From NCBI GenBank assembly GCA_023412845.1, contig JAEZRH010000020.1:1-14944 (forward strand): 14,944 nucleotides of DNA. Reading direction: 5' to 3'. Each line of letters begins with the position of its first letter. Within the stretch, counting starts at the first letter, position 1. The DNA is from Bacillota bacterium (GTDB lineage Bacteria; Bacillota; Clostridia; Oscillospirales; Acutalibacteraceae). The position numbers and the translations under genes were made by a program. Below, piece by piece: positions 6,250 to 13,266 of the stretch. Under the pieces are notes generated by a model. That model did no database searches. It was not told the origin of the DNA and saw only the letters and a program-made list of their open reading frames with translations.

Positions 6250-7959
6250 TTATGACACATATAAAAGCGGATTCACTTTCGTATTATTTTTAATCACCTC
6301 AAAATGACAATGGGGGCCTGTGGCGTTCCCGGTGCTCCCCACCCGGCCGATCGCCTGCCCTTTGGATACGCTCTGCCCTTCCGAAACAAGGATTTTGCTG
6401 CAATGGCCATAGAGCGTACAGTACCCATTGCCATGATCGATAATGATGCAGTTGCCGTATCCATCGTTCGGGCCGGCCATGGTGACGACTCCGCCGTCTG
6501 CGGCGACGATCGTCCTGCCGGTTGCGTCGGAACCCGAGATGTCGATGCCGGTATGGAACACGCCCCACCGCCAGGTAAAATAGGTCGTGATGGTATGGAG
6601 CGACGGAACCGGCCACATGAATGTGCCGCTTGCCACACCGGCCTCATTCTGCGGCTTCTTTTTTGTTCCCGTCAGGACCACTTTGGTCACCGGCTGTTGA
6701 AGCACCGTGGCGGAAATATTCACCCGGGAAGTTTCCACGCCGTTTACGGTGTGGATCTGGTCGGTCATGTGCTGTTTTCCGTTTACGCCTTCCGTAATCA
6801 CTTTGGTATAGTCCGTGTATTGCGTACTATCTTCGCGGGTCACCGTGGGATAGGAAATAGCGACGTCATAGGTCACCGTCTTTACGAGCTCCACTTCCAG
6901 AGTGGGCACCGCCAGTTCCAGATTGATGAGGTCTCCCGGATGCAGCATGTCTCCCAGCTGATTATGATTGATCTTATTGAGCTCCGCAACTGTGGTATGG
7001 TTCGCGTTCGCGATGGAGGTGGCCGTATCTCCCTGACGGACCGTATAGGTGGTGGTGGCCTTTGAAGTCCCGTCCACGAGTTTTTTCATGGAATCCGTAC
7101 CCACAATAGACATGGTTGGGAAAAGGCCGTTTACGATCTCTACATTCTTCGTGAACTGGACTTTGGCGGATGTGTCGCTGCCGCGCGCCGAATTGAGAAC
7201 GCCGTCAAGGATGTACCGAAGATCGGCGCCGCTTTTCACGGCTCCCAGCAGCCTGCCGTCCACATAAAGGCCGCTGGCCTCTTCAATGATGCCGTTCGAC
7301 TGTTTGATGAGCAGATCGCAGACCGCATTGGGAGTGAGATAGCCGGTGGAATCCGCAGTCAGCCGGAAACTCGGCGCGAACTTGATTCCCGACGATTCCT
7401 GCGCCGTGTCGTGGACCATGCGCTGATTCACCATTTCCGTGGCTTTTTCGTAAACGCTTTCATTCTGGATTGCGGCTATCTGCTGGCCGCTGTTCGTGAG
7501 GATCAGCCCGAAATTCATCGCGTTCCAGTGATGTACGGTGATGACCAGAAAAATAACCGACGCAACGGGAACCGTAAAATTGATTACGGAAGACAGGAAT
7601 TCCCGGTGAACCCGGATTCCGCGGTGCGTGAAGCGGAAATATTCCTCCAATGCCTGCAGAAGGCCCGTGTGACGGGTATGGGAAAAAACGACGCGCAAAT
7701 TGGAAAAGCCCGTCCGGATGGAGCGAAGTTCCAGCCGCAGTCCGCGCAGCTGCTTTCCGACCGTTATGGAGCAGAACCGCCCTGCGGCAGTGGCCGCCGG
7801 GCGCAAAGCGGATACCGTGCGCTTTTTCAGCCGCTTGCCGATTCGAACTGTCTGGATCCCCTCAACATATAAAAAGCGGCACCCACGGATATAAAAAACA
7901 GCACAAAAATCCGCTGAGTGTCGCAATATTGATTTGAACGGAACAACGTGCCGCTGCAT
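6250..7959 (-). CDS. Membrane-anchored LysM-G5-M23 peptidoglycan metallopeptidase
   Basis: This 569-residue protein is probably a cell-wall hydrolase fixed in the membrane and acting outside the cell. The first 120 residues are Arg/Lys-rich and likely cytoplasmic; one membrane segment follows at about 124-143. A region of unknown fold covers about 150-300. A LysM peptidoglycan-binding domain lies at about 304-348 (TTYTVRQGDTATSIA...PGDLINL), then a G5 domain at about 352-432, then an M23 (LytM) domain at 465-565. Its zinc and catalytic residues are intact: His469-x3-Asp473, His519 in GHC, and HCH at 550-552. ATG 7959 has GGAAGG at 9 bases, so the start is well supported. It has its own promoter with an inverted repeat at the predicted transcript start. 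The long basic cytoplasmic N-terminus is unusual for such enzymes. Cleavage specificity (DD- or other endopeptidase) cannot be read from sequence. Confidence 0.92.
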   Translation of the reverse strand: MQRHVVPFKSILRHSADFCAVFYIRGCRFLYVEGIQTVRIGKRLKKRTVSALRPAATAAGRFCSITVGKQLRGLRLELRSIRTGFSNLRVVFSHTRHTGLLQALEEYFRFTHRGIRVHREFLSSVINFTVPVASVIFLVITVHHWNAMNFGLILTNSGQQIAAIQNESVYEKATEMVNQRMVHDTAQESSGIKFAPSFRLTADSTGYLTPNAVCDLLIKQSNGIIEEASGLYVDGRLLGAVKSGADLRYILDGVLNSARGSDTSAKVQFTKNVEIVNGLFPTMSIVGTDSMKKLVDGTSKATTTYTVRQGDTATSIANANHTTVAELNKINHNQLGDMLHPGDLINLELAVPTLEVELVKTVTYDVAISYPTVTREDSTQYTDYTKVITEGVNGKQHMTDQIHTVNGVETSRVNISATVLQQPVTKVVLTGTKKKPQNEAGVASGTFMWPVPSLHTITTYFTWRWGVFHTGIDISGSDATGRTIVAADGGVVTMAGPNDGYGNCIIIDHGNGYCTLYGHCSKILVSEGQSVSKGQAIGRVGSTGNATGPHCHFEVIKNNTKVNPLLYVS

Positions 7960-7984
7960 TGCAAAAGACCTTCCTGAAGGAATT

Positions 7985-8012
7985 GCAAAGTATTACAGAA
8001 TTGTAATATTGC
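7985..8012 (-). promoter_or_regulatory. Inverted repeat / 5'-terminal stem-loop before the M23 gene
   Basis: TATTACA-GAAT-TGTAATA (7991-8008) is a perfect 7-bp inverted repeat, extended after a 2-base bulge by GCAA (7985-7988) with TTGC (8009-8012). It begins at the predicted transcription start of the minus-strand promoter. It may be a repressor operator or an mRNA-stabilising stem-loop at the 5' end. The TACA...TGTA half-sites recall BlaI/CopY-type operators, but the spacing of 4 differs from the usual 2. Confidence 0.55.
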
Positions 8013-8019
8013 TTGTCAT

Positions 8020-8048
8020 ATCATATAACAAACGGAGCGATTTTGCAA
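8020..8048 (-). promoter_or_regulatory. Sigma-A promoter for the M23 peptidase gene
   Basis: On the minus strand TTGCAA (8043-8048), 17 bases, and TATGAT (8020-8025) form a good promoter in the luxS to M23-gene gap. The start near 8013 gives a leader of about 54 bases. An overlapping TG-x-TATAT may strengthen it. Confidence 0.75.
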
Positions 8049-8087
8049 CCCTCAGTCAGGATATTTCCCGGCACAATTCACAGAGGT

Positions 8088-8546
8088 TCAGGACTGATAC
8101 TTCAGTTTTTCACCGTTCCAGTTCTCGATCACGGGGAGAAAGTTTTTCGCTTCCTGAACAGCGCCCTGCAGGTCATGCTCCAGATAATTCCCGCACTCTG
8201 CCGCCGCCGCCCCCGGGATGGGCCCGGTGTACTCCGTAATCTGCCGGAAAATACGGATGATCAGCTGTACGGCCTCTTCCCTGTCAACATCGCGGAGCAG
8301 AAAGTAAAAACCTGTACGGCACCCCATGGGGCCGAAATAGATTACGCGGTCCTCGTATTCCGAATTGCGCGCAAACGTGGCAAACAGATGCTCGATGGTA
8401 TGCAGCGCGGGGTTCGAAAGATAAGGCGGCGTATTGGGTTTGCGCATCCTTATGTCGTAGGTGATGATGTCGCCGTCGATGCGCGAAAGATAGATGCCGG
8501 GGGTCAGTTTGTTGTGGTTGACGCTGAAACTGGCAATTCGTTTCAT
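8088..8546 (-). CDS. luxS: S-ribosylhomocysteine lyase (LuxS)
   Basis: LuxS cleaves S-ribosylhomocysteine to homocysteine and DPD, the precursor of autoinducer-2, completing the activated methyl cycle in the cytoplasm. The 152-residue protein has all family residues: the metal site His49-x2-Glu52-His53 in HTIEHLFATFAR, the catalytic Cys76 in GPMGCRTGFY, and the third metal ligand Cys118 in ECGNYLEHDL. ATG 8546 was chosen because AAGGAG lies 11 bases upstream; the in-frame GTG at 8558 directly abuts that site and so is unlikely. The start is 15 bases after the stop of the PLC-like gene, so the two are almost certainly co-transcribed. The pfs nucleosidase that supplies the substrate is not in this window. 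Confidence 0.97.
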   Translation of the reverse strand: MKRIASFSVNHNKLTPGIYLSRIDGDIITYDIRMRKPNTPPYLSNPALHTIEHLFATFARNSEYEDRVIYFGPMGCRTGFYFLLRDVDREEAVQLIIRIFRQITEYTGPIPGAAAAECGNYLEHDLQGAVQEAKNFLPVIENWNGEKLKYQS

Positions 8547-8561
8547 GCTGATCTTCACTCC

Positions 8562-9449
8562 TTATGAAAATGGAATATGGCTGGTAAAAGGATCGAAGGA
8601 TTCGACTGAAAAAAAACGATTTATAAAATCCAGGCTTTCCGACGCGGACCGCCGGTAAAGGTCAAGATAGGTTTCACAATGAGGCTTTGGGTCCAGGGGA
8701 GGCCACGACCAAGGGGCGCCTGATACATTTGCATAGTCGTAATCATCGTTCTCCATCAGCCCGTGAAAGAAACAGGAGACGTAGTACTTCCCAAGACGCT
8801 TCTCCGTTCTCTCGAAAAACGCTTTTTTATAGCCCGTGCGGTCGTTCTGAAGGCCGCAGACAAACCGGCAGTTACGCATCGCGGAAAGAATGTCCGACCG
8901 CTCTACGGTCTTGCGGTACAGGGTGCGTAAAAGATACGCATAAAGCGCGGCGATCTGCGACTGAGTCTCCGGGTCTTTGGGAACGGTTTTTTTCAGATCG
9001 AAAGAGGTCGGCAGTTCCCCGTTTTCAAAGCGCAGGGTGATATTGTCAAGGGCGGTCTCGATCTGACTGTGAAGAAAGACGCCGGGACGCTCCGGGTAGA
9101 TTTTTTTCAGCTCGCGTATCTCGGCATAGACATACGGATGGACCGTGCGGTCCAGACTGTAATGGCATAAAAAACCGAGCACATAAGACCTGACGGCGTC
9201 GCTCTTGGCCTGGTCCGTGCAATAACTGCGCATCGCGGAAAAAAGCTGGACGGGATCGCCTTTATGCATCCGGCTTCCCAGCACCGAGAGATCCTGGCGC
9301 TTCCCCAGCGGATGGTAACCATAAAAAAGAAAATCCGGCCCCTGCGCACCCCAGCAAAAAGCGGAATAGCAAACGGGTGCGCCGCCGGATTTTTTATACT
9401 CTTTCAGCACTCGATTGGCCAAAAGATAATGAGAAATGGCTGCAGCCAA
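8562..9449 (-). CDS. Zinc-dependent phospholipase C-like protein
   Basis: The protein resembles the bacterial zinc-dependent phospholipase C/S1-P1 nuclease fold. Numbering from the chosen start, the candidate trinuclear zinc ligands are His7, Asp39 (GPDF), His62, His96-x3-Asp100 (HYSLD), His104, and His127-x3-Glu131 (HSQIE), the order seen in phosphatidylcholine-PLC. No signal peptide or choline-binding domain is present, so it is not an evident secreted toxin; family members of this intracellular type have unknown roles. The start is uncertain. The frame is open to a TTG at 9512, but TTG 9449 gives MAAAISHYLLANRVL, which fits the family N-terminus, with GGGGTG 8-9 bases upstream; TTG 9452 is equally possible. 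It lies between the transporter ATPase (69 bases away) and luxS (15 bases away). Confidence 0.82.
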   Translation of the reverse strand: MAAAISHYLLANRVLKEYKKSGGAPVCYSAFCWGAQGPDFLFYGYHPLGKRQDLSVLGSRMHKGDPVQLFSAMRSYCTDQAKSDAVRSYVLGFLCHYSLDRTVHPYVYAEIRELKKIYPERPGVFLHSQIETALDNITLRFENGELPTSFDLKKTVPKDPETQSQIAALYAYLLRTLYRKTVERSDILSAMRNCRFVCGLQNDRTGYKKAFFERTEKRLGKYYVSCFFHGLMENDDYDYANVSGAPWSWPPLDPKPHCETYLDLYRRSASESLDFINRFFSVESFDPFTSHIPFS

Positions 9450-9518
9450 CAATAAACACCCCGGTTCGCCTGAAACAGGTTGATGCCTTTCTTTATAGTA
9501 ACACGGCTGCAACCGGAA

Positions 9519-10253
9519 TTAAAGTACTTTTGATAAAAAGTCCTGAAGTCTCGGATTCTGAGGATGGTCGAAGAATTCCGCCGGTTTCGCTTCCTCCAGG
9601 ATCTGCCCGTCCGCCATGAACAGCACTCTGGTCGCTACTTCACGCGCAAATCCCATTTCATGCGTCACCACGATCATCGTCATCCCGTCGTCGGCAAGCT
9701 CTTTCATGACTTCAAGCACCTCGCCGACCATCTCCGGGTCGAGGGCGCTGGTGGGTTCGTCGAACAGCATCATGTCCGGCTCCATCGCGAGGGCGCGTAC
9801 AATGGCAATGCGCTGCTTCTGCCCCCCGGAGAGCTGCCCCGGGTAGGCATCGGCTTTATCCGCAAGGCCGATGCGCGTCAACAGCTGCCGAGCCTGCTCG
9901 TTGGCATCCTGCTGCGTTTTCAGCTTCAGGCAAACCGGCGCAAGGGTGATGTTCTGCCGGACGGTCAGATGCGGAAAAAGGTTGAAATGCTGGAACACCA
10001 TGCCCATTTTACGGCGCAGCGCGTCGATATCGCATTTTGGCGTGTTGATCTGCTGCCCCTCGAACCAGATTTCTCCCCCGGAAGGCTCTTCCAGAAGGTT
10101 CAGACAGCGCAGGAAGGTACTCTTGCCGGAACCGGAAGGACCGACCACAACAACCTTTTCGCCCTTTTCGATCTCCTGATTGATCCCTTTCAGGACTTCG
10201 ATATCACCGTCGAGCGTATGGAAGCTCTTTCTCAGATTTTTAACGGTAATCAC
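9519..10253 (-). CDS. Polar amino-acid ABC transporter, ATP-binding protein
   Basis: This 244-residue protein is the ATPase of a GlnQ/ArtP-type importer, working as a dimer under the permease. Counting from the chosen start, Walker A GPSGSGKST is at about 38-46, the Q-loop Gln near 88, signature LSGGQKQR at 141-148, and Walker B MMLFDEP at 161-167, followed by the D-loop SALDP and the switch His in VVTHE. I chose GTG 10253: AAAGGAGG lies 10 bases upstream, inside the end of the permease gene, and the upstream in-frame TTG at 10274 would overlap that site. The gene overlaps the permease by 14 bases, implying coupling. The substrate is a polar amino acid by family; which one is not readable. 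Confidence 0.95.
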   Translation of the reverse strand: MITVKNLRKSFHTLDGDIEVLKGINQEIEKGEKVVVVGPSGSGKSTFLRCLNLLEEPSGGEIWFEGQQINTPKCDIDALRRKMGMVFQHFNLFPHLTVRQNITLAPVCLKLKTQQDANEQARQLLTRIGLADKADAYPGQLSGGQKQRIAIVRALAMEPDMMLFDEPTSALDPEMVGEVLEVMKELADDGMTMIVVTHEMGFAREVATRVLFMADGQILEEAKPAEFFDHPQNPRLQDFLSKVL

Positions 10254-10971
10254 TCCTGCGCAGCCTCCTTTCAAACTTCGTAAGAAGCGCGGTCAGACCG
10301 ATCACGATGACAAGGTACACCAAGGCCGTCGTCAACAGCGGGGTAAACGCAAGGTATGTGATGCTGCGGATGATATCTCCGCCTTTCGTCAGGTCCTGTA
10401 TCCCGATGTAACCGGCCACGGATGTCTCTTTCAGCAGTGCTATGAATTCATTGCCAACGGCGGGAAGCACGTTTTTGAGCGCCTGCGGGAATACGATCTT
10501 GATCATCGTCGTGCGCTGGCTGAGGCCCAGAGAACGTCCGGCCTCCACCTGCCCGTGGTCCACGGAAAGGATGCCGCTGCGGATCACTTCCGCGACATAT
10601 GCGCCGGAATTGATGCCGAAAGCAAGAATCGCCGCCACGATCTTATCGAGATTGGCGGAGCTGAGAATGACATAATACATAATCATCAGCTGCACCACGA
10701 CAGGCGTCCCGCGGATGACCGTAAGGTAAAACGTGCAGATGCCGTTCGCTATGCGCAGTTTATGCGGATTGTTCGCGTGAGCGACCTTGACGAGCGCCAC
10801 GATCGCTCCCAGAAGGACGCCGAGCAAAACGGCAAAAACCGTAATGATCAGCGTATTCTGCAGACCGATCAGGATATATTCGTACCTGTGTCTTTCGATC
10901 AGGGATTGGTAGACTTCGCGCCCAATCTCCTGAAAAAAGGCCGTCGGCAGCGCGGCAAAAAGCGGGTTCAT
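10240..10971 (-). CDS. Polar amino-acid ABC transporter, permease
   Basis: This 243-residue HisM/GlnP-family membrane protein forms the transport channel. Hydrophobic segments are seen at about residues 33-58, 78-105, 108-130 and two more near the C-terminus (about 160-185 and 208-232), consistent with five or so membrane helices. The cytoplasmic EAA loop that contacts the ATPase is clear: EAGRSLGLSQRTTMIKIVFPQ, then ALKNVLPAVGNEFIALLKETS. ATG 10971 has GGGAGG about 7 bases upstream. A GC-rich hairpin (10986-11000) sits just in front of that site. A single permease gene is present, so the channel is presumably a homodimer. Confidence 0.95.
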   Translation of the reverse strand: MNPLFAALPTAFFQEIGREVYQSLIERHRYEYILIGLQNTLIITVFAVLLGVLLGAIVALVKVAHANNPHKLRIANGICTFYLTVIRGTPVVVQLMIMYYVILSSANLDKIVAAILAFGINSGAYVAEVIRSGILSVDHGQVEAGRSLGLSQRTTMIKIVFPQALKNVLPAVGNEFIALLKETSVAGYIGIQDLTKGGDIIRSITYLAFTPLLTTALVYLVIVIGLTALLTKFERRLRRSDYR

Positions 10972-10985
10972 TCCGATCCTCCCTT

Positions 10986-11000
10986 GCGGGGTGCCCCCGC
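10986..11000 (-). other. GC hairpin in front of the permease ribosome binding site
   Basis: GCGGGG (10986-10991) pairs perfectly with CCCCGC (10995-11000) around a TGC loop. On the minus strand it ends a few bases before the GGGAGG site of the permease gene. It may protect the mRNA end or limit translation of the permease; no T-tract follows, so it is not a terminator. Confidence 0.5.
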
Positions 11001-11032
11001 CGTCAAGCCGCGCCGTTCACCAAGAGAAAATT

Positions 11033-11115
11033 CCGGACAGCAACTGGCGCGAAAATCAGGGGAAACTCCCGAAAATACATTTTTCTCTGCGGGAGCCTTG
11101 TCTTAGACTGTCCGG
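11033..11115 (-). repeat. Nested inverted repeats between binding-protein and permease genes
   Basis: CCGGACAG (11033-11040) and CTGTCCGG (11108-11115) are an 8-bp perfect inverted repeat enclosing a second one, CTCCCG (11066-11071) with CGGGAG (11090-11095). The inner 3' arm could instead pair with the adjacent GGGGAAACTCCC, so two folds compete. No strong T-tract follows. Confidence 0.5.
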
Positions 11116-11133
11116 GCAAAGAAAGCTTTTATT

Positions 11134-11160
11134 CCACCGGGGCTATACGCCCGACCGTGG
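11134..11160 (-). other. Hairpin just after the binding-protein gene
   Basis: CCAC (11134-11137) with GTGG (11157-11160) and GGGC (11140-11143) with GCCC (11149-11152) form an interrupted stem 17 bases after the lipoprotein stop. On the minus strand it is followed by AATAAAAGC, not a T-run. Such hairpins often raise binding-protein mRNA above the permease mRNA by blocking 3' decay. Confidence 0.45.
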
Positions 11161-11177
11161 GAACGGACACAGTCCGC

Positions 11178-12077
11178 TCAGCCGTTTTCCAGTGTGGACT
11201 TATATTTCTGAATGATTGTGTTGAGCTGTCCGCTGGATTTCAGTTCCTTCAAAACAATGTTTACGTCGTTCAGAAGCTGGGTATTTCCTTTTTTGACGGC
11301 AATGGCATAATGTTCCACGGTGAGGGCGTCGCTCAGCTTCTGGAGTTTATCTGAATGCATGGATACAAATTTCTGTGCCGGGAAGTCGTCGATGACGACC
11401 GCGTCGAGCTTACCGTTCAGAAGGTCCGTGATCGCATCGGCACCCTTATTGAAGCGCTGCACGCCTTTCACCTTGATATCGCTGGAACCGTCTTCATTGG
11501 TGCAGAAAGTATCGCCTGTGGTGCCCTGCTGGACTCCGACTGTCTTTCCGTTGAGATCGGTGCGCGATTTGATGGAACTGCCTTTCGGAACGATGATGGA
11601 CTGCGTGGCGTCAAAATACGGATCGGAGAAATCGACGTTTTCTTTTCTGTCGTCCGTGACCGTCATGCCTGCCGCGACGAAATCGCACTTGTTGCTCTTC
11701 AGTTCCATAATCAGCGAATCAAAATCGACGTCGTTGATGCTGAGCTGGGCATTGAGCTTCTTGGCGATGGCATTCGCGATGTCAACGTCGATACCGACGA
11801 TCTGGTTGTTGTCCTTCGACTCGAATGGCGGGAATTCCGCGTTGGTGGACATAACGATCTTGCCGCTGGACTTGATATTATCCGGAATCACGACCGCATC
11901 GGCCGAACCGGATGCCGCTTCGGACGAAACTGCGGCGGAACTTTCCGCAGCGCTGCTTGCTGCGGCGCTGCTTGCTGCTTCACTCGAAGCGGTGGCGCTT
12001 CCCCCGGCACATGCCGCAAACGGAACCATCATGGCAACCGCAAGAAGTGCGGCAACTGTTTTTTTCATGCTCTGCAT
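11178..12077 (-). CDS. Amino-acid ABC transporter substrate-binding lipoprotein
   Basis: This is the periplasmic-binding-protein-type receptor of the importer, anchored outside the membrane by lipid. The signal peptide (MKKTVAALLAVAMMVPFA) ends in the lipobox A-A-C with Cys23 as the lipidated residue. A low-complexity Ala/Ser/Glu linker follows at about residues 24-60, then the type-II binding fold (SBP_bac_3) with IVMSTNAEFPPFE, IVGIDVDIANAIAKKL, DFVAAGMTVTDDRKE, VDFSDPYF and LDAVVIDDFPA, the usual blocks for polar amino-acid receptors. ATG 12077 is preferred because GGGG lies about 10 bases upstream; ATG 12095 would put six residues before it and overlap that site. It is the first gene of the transporter operon and has its own promoter. 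Confidence 0.95.
   Translation of the reverse strand: MQSMKKTVAALLAVAMMVPFAACAGGSATASSEAASSAAASSAAESSAAVSSEAASGSADAVVIPDNIKSSGKIVMSTNAEFPPFESKDNNQIVGIDVDIANAIAKKLNAQLSINDVDFDSLIMELKSNKCDFVAAGMTVTDDRKENVDFSDPYFDATQSIIVPKGSSIKSRTDLNGKTVGVQQGTTGDTFCTNEDGSSDIKVKGVQRFNKGADAITDLLNGKLDAVVIDDFPAQKFVSMHSDKLQKLSDALTVEHYAIAVKKGNTQLLNDVNIVLKELKSSGQLNTIIQKYKSTLENG
11950..11979 (-). repeat. 15-bp tandem repeat in the lipoprotein linker
   Basis: GCGCTGCTTGCTGC occurs at 11950-11963 and again at 11965-11978, a 15-base period that encodes two copies of a five-residue Ala/Ser unit. Being a multiple of three, gain or loss of a copy would change linker length without a frameshift. Confidence 0.7.
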
Positions 12078-12126
12078 AAAAATCTGCCCCTTCATAATAA
12101 TTCGTTTTTCTGTTTGGTATGTCTGT

Positions 12127-12155
12127 ATTATACCGCATATTTATGCATTTTTCAA
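12127..12155 (-). promoter_or_regulatory. Sigma-A promoter with internal palindrome for the amino-acid transporter
   Basis: On the minus strand TTGAAA (12150-12155), 17 bases, and TATAAT (12127-12132) form a strong promoter 27 bases past the rluA-like stop. The spacer contains the palindrome GCATA-AA-TATGC (12135-12146), resembling an ArgR box, so arginine-responsive repression is possible. The start near 12120 gives a leader of about 43 bases. Confidence 0.82.
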
Positions 12156-12181
12156 GGGTAAAATGCAGATTTTATGAAATT

Positions 12182-13063
12182 TTATTCATTCAATCCTGAG
12201 ACTGACGACACGATGGTCTTCATATCCTCTGGCAGCGCACAGCGAAATTTCACTATTTTCCCGGAAACCGGATGGCGAAATCTTATCTGCGCACAATGCA
12301 AAGCCTGGCGCGCCATCTGCCGCCGGGTCCCGCCATACATGTCGTCGCCCGCAAGGGGATGGCCGCAGTCGGAAAAATGCACGCGTATCTGGTGCGTTCT
12401 GCCGGTGCGGATACGCACGGCAAGCAGACTGTAATTTTCATTGCAGGCCAGACATCGCCAAAATGTCACCGCCTCCGCACCGTTCGGGGTAACGGCCCGC
12501 TGAATGGTGTGCCCGGGCATGAGGCCGATGGGCCCGTCGATTTTTCCGCAGCCGGGAAGTTTTCCCTCGCAGACGGCAAGGTAGAGTTTTTGAACACGTC
12601 CCGCCAGCCGGAAAGCGGCAAAGGAATTCTTCGCAAGCACGACGATTCCGGTCGTATCTTTATCCAGCCGGTAAACCGGCCGGAACGAGAACTGCCGGCC
12701 GGAAAGCATCCAGTGATAGGACACGGCGTTGGCAAAACTGTCGCAGTCGTGCCCCGGGGTCGGATACATCGGCATTCCGGAGGGTTTCTCCGCGACAAGG
12801 ATGTCTTCATCCTCATAGATCGGAGCAAACGGCAGCGGAACCGGTGCCTGGAATTTTTCATCGTCGGGAAACGTGACACGGATTTTATCGCCGGCACGCA
12901 GAAGATCCGGCGCAATCGCGGGAAGTCCGTTGCGCAGAACGCCGCCCGGAAAGCGCTTCAGCCTTGCAAACTGCCGGACGGAAAGCCCGCAGAAACCGTG
13001 AAGGAGTCCCTTCAGCCTGACCCCGTCATATTCCGGAGGCACGGAAAAATCCAGTATCCGCAC
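12182..13063 (-). CDS. RluA-family RNA pseudouridine synthase
   Basis: The enzyme converts specific uridines of rRNA (or tRNA) to pseudouridine. The 293-residue protein has an N-terminal S4-like RNA-binding part (about 13-65) and the RluA catalytic core: motif I DILVAEKPSGMPMYPT, motif II RPVYRLDKDTTGIVVLAK with catalytic Asp134, and the late RIRTGRTHQIRVHFSDCGHPLAGDDMYG. The region after motif II (AAFRLAGRVQKLYLAV) looks somewhat shorter than in typical members. GTG 13063 was chosen because AAGGG lies 7 bases upstream and MRILDFSVPP matches the family start. It has its own promoter and a leader of about 134 bases. The exact target uridine is not predictable. Confidence 0.92.
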   Translation of the reverse strand: MRILDFSVPPEYDGVRLKGLLHGFCGLSVRQFARLKRFPGGVLRNGLPAIAPDLLRAGDKIRVTFPDDEKFQAPVPLPFAPIYEDEDILVAEKPSGMPMYPTPGHDCDSFANAVSYHWMLSGRQFSFRPVYRLDKDTTGIVVLAKNSFAAFRLAGRVQKLYLAVCEGKLPGCGKIDGPIGLMPGHTIQRAVTPNGAEAVTFWRCLACNENYSLLAVRIRTGRTHQIRVHFSDCGHPLAGDDMYGGTRRQMARQALHCAQIRFRHPVSGKIVKFRCALPEDMKTIVSSVSGLNE

Positions 13064-13203
13064 AGCATCACCCTTCGTATATCCGCCGATGCAACCGGCA
13101 TCTGATAAGACCCCGCAAGGAAAAAAGCACGGACATAAAACGCACCCGCAAGCCTGTAGCGCGAATCGTCAGCAGCGGCCCGCCGCCAAATCAGCCAAAA
13201 GGG

Positions 13204-13232
13204 AGTATACCATTTTCCGCCCGTTATTTCAA
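13204..13232 (-). promoter_or_regulatory. Sigma-A promoter for the pseudouridine synthase gene
   Basis: On the minus strand TTGAAA (13227-13232), 17 bases, and TATACT (13204-13209) form a strong promoter, with TGG just before the -10. The start near 13197 leaves a leader of about 134 bases containing a weak GU-rich stem followed by six T (near 13121-13146). Confidence 0.8.
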
Positions 13233-13244
13233 GGTGGGCAGAAG

Positions 13245-13266
13245 GACTGCGGCTGCCGCCGCAGTC
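13245..13266 (-). terminator. Perfect hairpin across the methyltransferase stop codon
   Basis: GACTGCGGC (13245-13253) pairs perfectly with GCCGCAGTC (13258-13266) around a TGCC loop. Its 5' arm on the minus strand includes two bases of the TGA stop. Only CTTCTG follows, so there is no proper T-tract: it may be a weak terminator or a 3' mRNA-stabilising hairpin. Confidence 0.5.

Noticed and set aside
8053..8096. TCAGTC...GACTGA inverted repeat after luxS as a terminator
   Set aside because: The stem is 6 bp with a loop of more than 30 bases and no T-tract, so I do not call it.
11320..12177. Two long + strand frames opposite the binding lipoprotein
   Set aside because: The minus strand encodes a full signal peptide, lipobox and binding fold. 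The antisense translations are low-complexity mirror products.
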